Positions 5,663 through 12,377 of a DNA stretch of 12,377 nucleotides are shown one piece after another. This DNA is from Alloprevotella tannerae (lineage in GTDB: Bacteria > Bacteroidota > Bacteroidia > Bacteroidales > Bacteroidaceae), in the NCBI GenBank assembly GCA_015259305.1, contig JABZGO010000031.1, positions 1 through 12,377 of the forward strand. Direction: 5' to 3'. Every line of letters starts with the position of its first letter. The stretch's first letter is position 1. The position numbers and the translations under genes are program-made. The notes under the pieces are model-generated. The model saw only the letters and a list, made by a program, of their open reading frames with translations. It searched no databases and was not told the origin of the DNA.

Positions 5663-6922
5663 ATGCCCAGAAAGAAAACCGAGGTGATCAGCCTCACCGA
5701 TACCTTTGCTGAGTTTAAAGAGAACAAAAATATAGACCGCATGACGTTGGTCAGCGTGCTGGAAGAGAGTTTTCGCAGCGTAATTACAAAGCTCTTTGGT
5801 TCAGACGAAAACTTCGACGTGATTGTCAATCCTGACAAAGGCGACTGCGAAATCTATCGCAACCGCGTAGTCGTGGCCGACAACGCGATTGAAGACCACA
5901 AATCGCAAATCAGTCTGACAGAAGCACGCGAGATCGACTCCGACTATGAGGAGGGCGAGGAAGTGAGCGAGCCTATTAACTTCGAAAAGTTTGGCCGTCG
6001 CGCTATCTTGACACTTCGCCAAACGCTCGCCAGCAAACTGCTCGAGCTGGATCACGACGCACTTTTCAATAAGTATAAAGATCGTGTGGGCGAAATCATT
6101 GCTGCTGAAGTGTATCAGACGTGGAAGCAGGAAACGCTCTTGATGGATGATGAGGGTAACGAACTCTTCTTGCCTAAGAACCAACAAATACCGCGCGATT
6201 TCTTCCACAAAGGAGACAACGTCCGTGCTGTGATTGATCGTGTCGACAACTTAAACGGCTCACCCAAGATCTTCTTGAGTCGTACAAGCCCCGAATTTTT
6301 ACGCCGCTTGCTCGAGCAAGAAATCCCCGAAATCGGCGACGGTTTGATCTCGCTCAAGCGCATTGCCCGCATTCCCGGAGAGCGCGCAAAGATTGCCGTA
6401 GAAAGCTACGATGACCGCATTGATCCCGTAGGTGCTTGCGTCGGCGTAAAGGGGAGCCGTATTCATGGCATTGTAAGAGAATTGCACAATGAAAATATCG
6501 ACGTTATTAACTTTACGTCGAACCCCGCGCTGTTTATCCAGCGTGCGCTCAACCCGGCACAAGTCTCCAGCATCCAATTGGATGAAGAAAACCGCAAGGC
6601 GCAAGTATATCTGCGTCCGGAAGAAGTATCACTGGCCATCGGTAAAGGAGGTCAGAACATCAAATTGGCTTCAATGCTCACGGAATATACGATCGACGTC
6701 TTCCGCGAAGTAGAGGGCGATGATCAGGAAGACGACATCTTCCTCGATGAGTTTGCTGATGAAATCGATCAATGGGTCATCGATGCGATTAAGTCTATCG
6801 GCCTGCAAACGGCAAAGGATGTATTGAACGCTCCGCGCCAAATGTTGATTGAAAAAGCCGACCTCGAAGAGAGTACCGTAGATGAAGTACTCCGTATATT
6901 GAACGCAGAGTTTGAGCAATAA
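5663..6922 (+). CDS. nusA: Transcription termination/antitermination factor NusA
   Basis: The 419 residues begin with the N-terminal RNA-polymerase-binding domain (about 1-125), which starts with a helix containing [20 protein letters not shown]. An S1 domain follows (about 135-205), then KH1 with [13 protein letters not shown] (254-266) and KH2 with the GXXG loop GKGG (327-330). A short C-terminal part (about 360-419) resembles helix-hairpin-helix repeats ([18 protein letters not shown]). It lacks the two long acidic repeats of E. coli NusA (495 residues), as is usual outside Proteobacteria. NusA binds the elongating RNA polymerase, increases pausing and hairpin-dependent termination, and takes part in rRNA antitermination. 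An acidic patch ([17 protein letters not shown]) links the KH and C-terminal parts. infB starts 38 bp downstream. Confidence 0.96.
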   Translation: MPRKKTEVISLTDTFAEFKENKNIDRMTLVSVLEESFRSVITKLFGSDENFDVIVNPDKGDCEIYRNRVVVADNAIEDHKSQISLTEAREIDSDYEEGEEVSEPINFEKFGRRAILTLRQTLASKLLELDHDALFNKYKDRVGEIIAAEVYQTWKQETLLMDDEGNELFLPKNQQIPRDFFHKGDNVRAVIDRVDNLNGSPKIFLSRTSPEFLRRLLEQEIPEIGDGLISLKRIARIPGERAKIAVESYDDRIDPVGACVGVKGSRIHGIVRELHNENIDVINFTSNPALFIQRALNPAQVSSIQLDEENRKAQVYLRPEEVSLAIGKGGQNIKLASMLTEYTIDVFREVEGDDQEDDIFLDEFADEIDQWVIDAIKSIGLQTAKDVLNAPRQMLIEKADLEESTVDEVLRILNAEFEQ

Positions 6923-6960
6923 ATACTAATAATCCGTTTTTCCCCTTTCACCACCGAAGC

Positions 6961-9834
6961 ATGAGCATAAGATTAAATAAAGCCCTCAAAGAGTTTAACA
7001 TAGGTAAGGATACGGCTGTAGAATTCTTGGCAAAAAAAGGCCATGAAATAGAGTCGAACCCCAACACTAAATTGTCAGACGAACAATATGATTTGTTGCG
7101 TCGCGAATTTCAGAAAGATGAAGAGGTGCGCCGCAAGGCTACGGAGCTGAGCCAAGGCCGCCAGCAAGAGAAGAAAGAGAAAAAGGCGCAAAAGTCAGAA
7201 CGGCGGGCGGCAGAAGAGGTAAAAACTGTCGTTCCGGAGGACTTGCGTCCACAAATCAAAATCAAAGGGCAAGTAGATCTTGAAGCTTCCGCAAGCGCGG
7301 AGCCTGCTCCCGAAGAGGGGAAGAAGGTAGAAAAACCAGTGGAGGTGCCTACTGAGGAAAAACCCGCGATTAGTGATGCCCCGAAAGAGGTAGAAAGTGC
7401 GCCCGTTAAAGAGACAACGGCAAAGCCGGAAGAGCCTGTAAAAGTAGAGGCTACGCAGGAGGAGTCTAAGCCCACTGAGCCTATGAAAGAAACATCTTCA
7501 GCGCCAAAGAGCGAGGTAAACGAAGCCCATAGTGCGACGGAAAAGCCGAAAAAGCCCGCTAAGCCGACGAAGGAAGAGCGGGAGCAGCAGATTGGCGAGA
7601 CGAAAAACGGCGTATTTGAATTGCGCTCAACGCCGGAATTGAGTGCGCCGAAAGTTGTCGGACAGATTGACCTTTCTACGCTGAATCAATCGACACGCCC
7701 GAAGAAGAAAGGCAAAGATGAGCGCCGCAAAGAGCGCGAAAAGAAGAAACGCAGTCGTATCGGCGCACAGCGTGTAGACATCAATGCTACAGCGAATCAA
7801 TTGCAAAACAATGAGCGTCGCAAGCCTGGCAACAACGGCAATAACAATAGCGGCAATAATCAGCAAGCATCGCAAAGCAATAACCGCAGACGCAACCGCA
7901 AGGTCAAGGAAGTGGTTAAGACGGAGATTAGCGAGGAAGATGTAGCTAAGCAAGTAAAAGAAACGCTCGCACGCCTGACGAACAAGTCAAATAAGAACAC
8001 AAAGGGCGCTAAATATCGCAAGGAAAAACGCGAACAAGTGCGCGAACGCGAAGAAGAACTACGCCGCGAAGAGCGCGCCGAGAGCAAGATTCTGAAACTA
8101 ACGGAATTTGTTACGGCCAACGAATTGGCGACGATGATGAATGTGCCTGTCACGAAAGTCATTGGTACGTGTATGAGTATCGGCGTGATGGTCAGCATCA
8201 ACCAGCGCTTGGACGCAGAAACCATTGACATTGTTGCCGACGAATTTGGGTTTAAGACCGAATTTGTGAGTGCCGAAGTGCAAGATGCCGTCCAAGAGGA
8301 AGAGGATGATGAAGAAAACCTCGAGCCACGCGCTCCGATCGTTACCGTTATGGGTCACGTTGACCACGGTAAGACTTCATTGCTCGACTATATTCGTAAA
8401 GCCAACGTTATCGCCGGTGAGGCCGGCGGCATCACGCAACATATCGGTGCTTATAATGTACAGTTGGAGAGCGGACGCCACATTACGTTCCTCGACACGC
8501 CCGGTCACGAAGCCTTTACGGCAATGCGTGCACGCGGTGCACAAGTAACCGACATCGCCATCATTATCATTGCGGCCGACGACGACATTATGCCGCAAAC
8601 GAAGGAGGCAATCAACCACGCAGTAGCAGCAAATGTACCCATCGTCTTTGCGATCAACAAAGTAGATAAACCTACGGCCAACCCGGATAAGATCAAGGAG
8701 AGTTTAGCTGCTATGAACTTCCTTGTGGAAGAATGGGGAGGAAAATACCAAAGTCAGGATATTTCTGCCAAGAAAGGTATCGGCATAAAAGAACTGCTTG
8801 AGAAGGTATTGCTCGAAGCTGATATGCTCGACTTGAAGGCTAATCCGAACCGCAAAGCTACGGGTACGATTATAGAATCGGCGCTTGATAAGGGGCGTGG
8901 ATACGTGGCAACGATTTTGGTAAGCAACGGTACGCTGCATCAAGGCGATGTCGTATTGGCCGGCACTAACTTTGGCCGCGTCAAAGCTCTCTTTAATGAG
9001 CGCAGCCAGCGTATAGATGATGTAGGGCCTTCAATGGCAGCTACGCTATTGGGCTTCAACGGCGCGCCGCAAGCCGGTGATCAGTTCCATGTAATGGATA
9101 CCGAGCAGGAAGCACGTGAAATTACCGCTAAGCGCGAACAATTGCAGCGCGAACAAGACTTGCGTACGCACAAGATGCTGACGCTCGACGAACTGGGTCG
9201 AAGAATCAAACAGGGCAATTACCAAGAACTGAACATCATCGTCAAAGGTGACGTGGACGGTTCTGTCGAAGCGCTTTCCGATTCTTTCATCAAACTATCT
9301 ACACCGGAAATCGCCGTCAATGTAATCCATAAAGGCGTAGGTCAGATTAGCGAGAACGACGTCACACTCGCCTCAGCGTCACAAGCCGTGATTGTTGGCT
9401 TCCAAGTGCGTCCCAGTCAAGCGGCACGCAAGATCGCAGATCGCGACGGCGTAGAGATTCGTCAATACTCTATCATCTACGATGCGATCGACGACGTGAA
9501 GAAGGCTATGGAGGGTATGTTGCAGCCGATCTTCAAAGAGGAAGTTACCGCAACGCTCGACGTTCGCCAAGTTTACCATATCTCCAAAGTGGGCTACGTG
9601 GCCGGCGCTTATGTCTCTGATGGTAAAGTGCACCGCACTGACAAGGCGCGCCTTATCCGCGATGGTATCGTGATCTTCTCCGGCGGCATTAACGCCTTGA
9701 AGCGCTTCAAAGACGATGTGAAAGAAATCGGAACAAACTTTGAATGCGGTATAAGTCTTGTAAACTGCAACGACATCAAGGAAGGCGACATCATCGAGAC
9801 TTACCAAGAAGTAGAAGTTAAACAGAAACTATAA
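6961..9834 (+). CDS. infB: Translation initiation factor IF-2
   Basis: The protein has 957 residues. The N-terminal IF2_N helix-bundle is at about 1-50 ([26 protein letters not shown] is its typical form). A long charged, low-complexity linker rich in Lys, Glu, Pro and Ala covers about 50-350, with an Asn/Gly/Gln run and an Arg-rich tail near 285-320. A second IF2_N-like unit is at about 375-430. The GTPase domain shows G1 GHVDHGKT (465-472), G3 DTPGH (512-516), G4 NKVD (566-569) and G5 SAK (602-604). Domains II-IV follow, ending with the fMet-tRNA-binding C-terminal barrel. IF2 brings fMet-tRNA to the 30S subunit and promotes subunit joining. All GTPase residues are intact. The linker makes it longer than E. 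coli IF2 (890). The ATG at 6961 is chosen because the IF2_N domain starts exactly there. Confidence 0.97.
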   Translation: MSIRLNKALKEFNIGKDTAVEFLAKKGHEIESNPNTKLSDEQYDLLRREFQKDEEVRRKATELSQGRQQEKKEKKAQKSERRAAEEVKTVVPEDLRPQIKIKGQVDLEASASAEPAPEEGKKVEKPVEVPTEEKPAISDAPKEVESAPVKETTAKPEEPVKVEATQEESKPTEPMKETSSAPKSEVNEAHSATEKPKKPAKPTKEEREQQIGETKNGVFELRSTPELSAPKVVGQIDLSTLNQSTRPKKKGKDERRKEREKKKRSRIGAQRVDINATANQLQNNERRKPGNNGNNNSGNNQQASQSNNRRRNRKVKEVVKTEISEEDVAKQVKETLARLTNKSNKNTKGAKYRKEKREQVREREEELRREERAESKILKLTEFVTANELATMMNVPVTKVIGTCMSIGVMVSINQRLDAETIDIVADEFGFKTEFVSAEVQDAVQEEEDDEENLEPRAPIVTVMGHVDHGKTSLLDYIRKANVIAGEAGGITQHIGAYNVQLESGRHITFLDTPGHEAFTAMRARGAQVTDIAIIIIAADDDIMPQTKEAINHAVAANVPIVFAINKVDKPTANPDKIKESLAAMNFLVEEWGGKYQSQDISAKKGIGIKELLEKVLLEADMLDLKANPNRKATGTIIESALDKGRGYVATILVSNGTLHQGDVVLAGTNFGRVKALFNERSQRIDDVGPSMAATLLGFNGAPQAGDQFHVMDTEQEAREITAKREQLQREQDLRTHKMLTLDELGRRIKQGNYQELNIIVKGDVDGSVEALSDSFIKLSTPEIAVNVIHKGVGQISENDVTLASASQAVIVGFQVRPSQAARKIADRDGVEIRQYSIIYDAIDDVKKAMEGMLQPIFKEEVTATLDVRQVYHISKVGYVAGAYVSDGKVHRTDKARLIRDGIVIFSGGINALKRFKDDVKEIGTNFECGISLVNCNDIKEGDIIETYQEVEVKQKL

Positions 9835-9945
9835 ACTGCTTGCAGTTGCCATCGTCGGTTGAAGTGTGCGCCACTATACATATAATGTGTATGAGGCCTG
9901 ATATTCGATTGACTTCGCAGCTCCACCAGCTATAAACAGAAAAAG

Positions 9946-10000
9946 AGGCAGACGCGCAGTTACATCCATTGAGATGTTATGCAGTCTGCCTTTGTTTCTT
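9946..10000 (+). terminator. Terminator-like hairpin after infB, ahead of cvpA
   Basis: AGGCAGAC (9946-9953) pairs with GTCTGCCT (9984-9991). Inside, ACATC (9962-9966) pairs with GATGT (9973-9977) and GCA (9956-9958) with TGC (9980-9982). The tail TTTGTTTCTT follows. On the minus strand it is followed by CTTTTTCTG, so it could act both ways. It closes the infB operon about 110 bp after the stop and makes separate transcription of cvpA-sufB, or partial readthrough, the two options. Confidence 0.65.
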
Positions 10001-10038
10001 ATCCGGTGCACTTCCGTGCCCACCAAATACAAACAGCT

Positions 10039-10596
10039 ATGACATTAGACATATTTATAATTGCTATTCTGCTTTGGGCAGGCTTCAACGGCTGGAAGAA
10101 AGGTTTGCTTAAGGAACTCATTTCTATGGGCGGCTTTCTGCTTGGCCTCTTAATTGCAGCCACCTGCTACTCTATCTTAGGCGAATACTTGACGGTCAAT
10201 GGTTCGCAAGTAAATATGCTGACCAGCATCGTCGCATTCTTAATTTTGTGGATCATCGTCCCCATCGCTTTAGGCTTTGCGGCAACTATGCTTACCAAGA
10301 CTTTGAAAGGGATGCAACTCGGCACGCCCAACTCGATCTTAGGCTTGCTCGTTAGCGTACTCAAATATGGTTTGTTGCTCAGTTGCTTACTGAGCGCTAT
10401 GAACGCACTCGGACTCCTCAGCCAAGAGAAGATCGCGGGGTCGCACCTTTACAAACCGACGACGAGCATCGTCTCTTTTATTTTTGAGCACGGCATTACG
10501 CAGAGCGATGATAAGCAAGATCAAAAGGCTGATACCACTTGGGTAGATATGCAGCCCGCAGCCAATGCAGCAAAGCAATCTTCCAAAAAGCATTAA
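10039..10596 (+). CDS. cvpA: CvpA family inner-membrane protein
   Basis: The protein has 185 residues from the ATG at 10039. A longer in-frame ATG at 9979 lies inside the preceding hairpin and would put a non-conserved 20-residue stretch ahead of the family's usual opening [22 protein letters not shown], so it is rejected. Four membrane segments are visible at about 4-20, 27-49, 60-86 and 100-124. The Gly-rich N-terminal GxxKGLLKE motif is typical. A hydrophilic Gln/Asp/Lys-rich tail runs from about 155 to the end. CvpA proteins were named for colicin V production and have been tied to envelope stress and secretion; their biochemical role is not settled. The stop is four bases before the sufB ATG, so the two genes are surely co-transcribed, though no functional link is known. 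Confidence 0.88.
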   Translation: MTLDIFIIAILLWAGFNGWKKGLLKELISMGGFLLGLLIAATCYSILGEYLTVNGSQVNMLTSIVAFLILWIIVPIALGFAATMLTKTLKGMQLGTPNSILGLLVSVLKYGLLLSCLLSAMNALGLLSQEKIAGSHLYKPTTSIVSFIFEHGITQSDDKQDQKADTTWVDMQPAANAAKQSSKKH

Positions 10597-10600
10597 AACT

Positions 10601-12040
10601 ATGGCAGACGAGAAAGATATTATACGGGAGACCTTTGATAAAAAGTACGAATACGGATTTACGACCGACGTCGAAACGGAAATCATCCCTACGGGACTGA
10701 ATGAAGATGTCATTCGCCTCATCTCCCATAAAAAAGAAGAGCCCGAATGGCTTTTAGAGTTCCGCTTGCGGGCCTTTCAATATTGGCAAACGCTGGCGCA
10801 GCCTGAATGGGGACACGTGAATCTGCCGGCTATCGACTATCAGGCAATATCTTATTATGCCGATCCCTTAAAGAAAAAGTCGGGCAAGAAAGAGATTGAT
10901 CCGGAGTTGATGAAGACCTTCGACAAACTGGGCATTCCGCTTGAAGAGCGCTTGGCCTTAAGTGGCGTGGCTGTCGATGCCGTGATGGACTCTGTATCGG
11001 TGAAGACGACTTTCAAAGACAAGTTGCAGGAGAAAGGAATCATCTTTTGCAGTATGTCAGAGGCCGTCCGCGAAAACCCCGACTTGGTGCGCAAATACTT
11101 AGGCAGCGTTGTGCCCTATCGCGACAATTATTTTGCAGCGCTCAATAGTGCCGTCTTTTCTGATGGTTCGTTTGTCTACATTCCCAAAGGCATCCGTTGC
11201 CCAATGGAATTATCTTCTTATTTCCGCATCAATGCACGCAACACCGGACAGTTTGAGCGCACGTTGATCGTCTGCGAAGATGGCGGCTATGTCTCTTATT
11301 TGGAAGGTTGCACTGCACCACAGCGCGACGAGAACCAATTGCACGCCGCCATTGTAGAAATCATTGTGGAAAAAGATGCAGAAGTAAAATACAGTACGGT
11401 GCAAAATTGGTATCCCGGCGATAGCGAAGGCCGCGGCGGCGTATATAATCTCGTGACTAAACGAGGACAATTGCGCGGCGCCAACAGCAAACTCTCTTGG
11501 ACGCAAGTGGAGACAGGCTCGGCCATTACGTGGAAATATCCTTCCTGCGTATTGATGGGCGACAATTCGCAAGCCGAATTTTACAGTGTCGCCGTGACCA
11601 ATCATCACCAAGAGGCTGATACGGGCACTAAGATGATCCATTTAGGTAAGAATACGCGCAGTACGATTGTTTCCAAGGGCATATCCGCCGGCAAGAGTCA
11701 AAATTCTTATCGCGGTTTAGTAAAATGCTCTTCCCGCGCTGATGGAGCGCGCAACTACTCTTCCTGCGATTCGCTCCTCTTAGGTAGCGAATGCGGCGCG
11801 CACACTTTCCCTTATATTGACGTCAACAACAACAACGCCATCGTAGAGCACGAAGCCACGACTTCAAAGATCAGCGAAGACCAGTTGTTCTATTGCAACC
11901 AACGCGGCATTCCCCCCGAGGCAGCCGTAGATCTGATTGTCAACGGCTATGCCAAAGAAGTAATCAACAAACTCCCGATGGAATTTGCCGTAGAAGCGCA
12001 AAAGCTCCTCAGTCTTTCCCTCGAAGGCAGCGTAGGTTAA
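10601..12040 (+). CDS. sufB: Fe-S cluster assembly scaffold protein SufB
   Basis: The 479 residues match SufB over the full length. The start MADEKD at 10601 is preferred over an in-frame ATG at 10565 that lies inside cvpA. The N-terminal helical part is about 1-130. The beta-helix core, about 150-400, contains [35 protein letters not shown] (Cys237) and the [19 protein letters not shown] region. Then come Cys389, the [11 protein letters not shown] segment (Cys398) and [14 protein letters not shown], ending in EGSVG as in other SufB proteins. Cys237 and Cys398 sit where the conserved cluster/sulfur-handling cysteines are expected, though I have not aligned them residue by residue. SufB works with SufC (ATPase) and SufD to build Fe-S clusters in the cytoplasm. 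sufC, expected next, is not in the window; a transposase remnant lies there instead. Confidence 0.96.
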   Translation: MADEKDIIRETFDKKYEYGFTTDVETEIIPTGLNEDVIRLISHKKEEPEWLLEFRLRAFQYWQTLAQPEWGHVNLPAIDYQAISYYADPLKKKSGKKEIDPELMKTFDKLGIPLEERLALSGVAVDAVMDSVSVKTTFKDKLQEKGIIFCSMSEAVRENPDLVRKYLGSVVPYRDNYFAALNSAVFSDGSFVYIPKGIRCPMELSSYFRINARNTGQFERTLIVCEDGGYVSYLEGCTAPQRDENQLHAAIVEIIVEKDAEVKYSTVQNWYPGDSEGRGGVYNLVTKRGQLRGANSKLSWTQVETGSAITWKYPSCVLMGDNSQAEFYSVAVTNHHQEADTGTKMIHLGKNTRSTIVSKGISAGKSQNSYRGLVKCSSRADGARNYSSCDSLLLGSECGAHTFPYIDVNNNNAIVEHEATTSKISEDQLFYCNQRGIPPEAAVDLIVNGYAKEVINKLPMEFAVEAQKLLSLSLEGSVG

Positions 12041-12050
12041 TAGTCCCATA

Positions 12051-12377
12051 CAGGGCAATCAAGAGAATGGGCATGCTATCGAAAAGACATTAGAACAAAC
12101 CCAAAGGATGACAGGAAGGAAGGTTGATAAGTTAGCAGGAGATAGAGGGTATAGAGGTATAAAGCAGATTGGACAGACAAAGATACTCATCCCTGATACT
12201 CCTAAAGCTAAAGACAGCTACTACCAAAAGAGAAAGAAACATAAACTATTTTGTAAACGAGCCGGTATAGAGCCAACGATAGGACATCTTAAAGCAGACC
12301 ACCGATTATCTCGCAACTTTTATAAAGGTGTGAAAGGAGATGCTATCAATGTATTATTAGCTGCCGCAGCATATAAC
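12051..12377 (+). pseudogene. IS5-type transposase, C-terminal fragment, truncated at its 5' end and cut by window end
   Basis: The frame using codon start 12066 is open from 12036 to the end and reads as the C-terminal third of an IS5-superfamily DDE transposase. Landmarks are GNQENGH (typical GNxxDGH) near 12054, GDRGYRG with the second catalytic Asp at about 12159-12180, and the block IEPTIGHLKADHRLSRNFYK with the catalytic Glu, then NVLLAAAAYN. The first catalytic Asp and the DNA-binding N-terminus are absent, and only about 10-20 bp separate the sufB stop from the first recognisable codons, so there is no room for them. The base composition is more A/T-rich than sufB. An internal ATG at 12108 could start a short frame but would not give a working enzyme. 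The remaining 3' end and any terminal inverted repeat lie beyond the window. Confidence 0.85.

Noticed and set aside
9379..9807. Long minus-strand frame (142 codons) opposite infB
   Set aside because: It lies wholly within the conserved C-terminal domains of IF2 and reflects codon use of the real gene; other opposite-strand frames in infB, nusA and sufB were dropped for the same reason.
9909..9936. E. coli-like sigma-70 promoter TTGACT-16 bp-TATAAA before cvpA
   Set aside because: Bacteroidetes primary sigma factors use a different consensus, and it lies upstream of a terminator-like hairpin, so it is probably chance.
9979..10038. Longer start for CvpA
   Set aside because: The ATG is inside the hairpin at 9946-9991, and the extra 20 residues precede the conserved N-terminus.
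12108..12377. A separate small gene starting at the ATG at 12108
   Set aside because: The same frame shows transposase similarity before this ATG, so it is an internal Met of a truncated transposase.

Overview
The window looks like chromosomal DNA from a member of the Bacteroidota, order Bacteroidales, most likely Porphyromonas or a near relative. Three things point there. Promoter-like boxes have the Bacteroidetes form (TTG about 20 bp ahead of TAnnTTTG) and strong Shine-Dalgarno sites are absent. NusA and IF2 have the size and N-terminal make-up of this phylum. The order rimP-nusA-infB-cvpA-sufB is, from memory and unchecked, the order in Porphyromonas gingivalis. The genus is an inference.

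Layout, left to right. (1) 2-562: the 3' end of an M16 zinc-peptidase-like gene cut by the window edge. (2) 563-1701: a long leader, then a small secreted outer-membrane beta-barrel protein (921-1481), closed by a strong terminator. Facing it on the minus strand is a small lipoprotein (1701-2171) with its own terminator and promoter. (3) 2450-4135: a 561-residue AspT/YidE-type inner-membrane transporter with a clear promoter and terminator. (4) 4136-4761: a gene-poor stretch of about 600 bp holding a 21-bp tandem repeat array that would fold into a row of small hairpins, and a separate inverted repeat. (5) 4762-4835: a tRNA-Arg(CCG) on the minus strand, with promoter and terminator, and an unusual A19-U56 tertiary pair in place of G19-C56. 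(6) 4919-9834: the rimP-nusA-infB operon (ribosome maturation, transcription elongation/termination, translation initiation). It has a good promoter followed almost at once by a terminator-shaped hairpin and a second leader stem. (7) 10039-12040: cvpA and sufB, four bases apart, just after a terminator-like hairpin. (8) 12051-12377: the C-terminal part of an IS5-type transposase beginning within about 10-20 bases of the sufB stop and running off the window.

Most of the window is core housekeeping sequence. The parts that deserve a second look are non-coding: the attenuator-like element at the head of the nusA operon (NusA itself promotes hairpin-dependent termination, so feedback is plausible), the 21-bp hairpin array, the tRNA-Arg with changed tertiary contacts, and the truncated transposase where sufC would be expected. 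I found no CRISPR array, prophage, toxin-antitoxin pair or recognisable defence system, and no coding region that supports calling a wholly new protein system.
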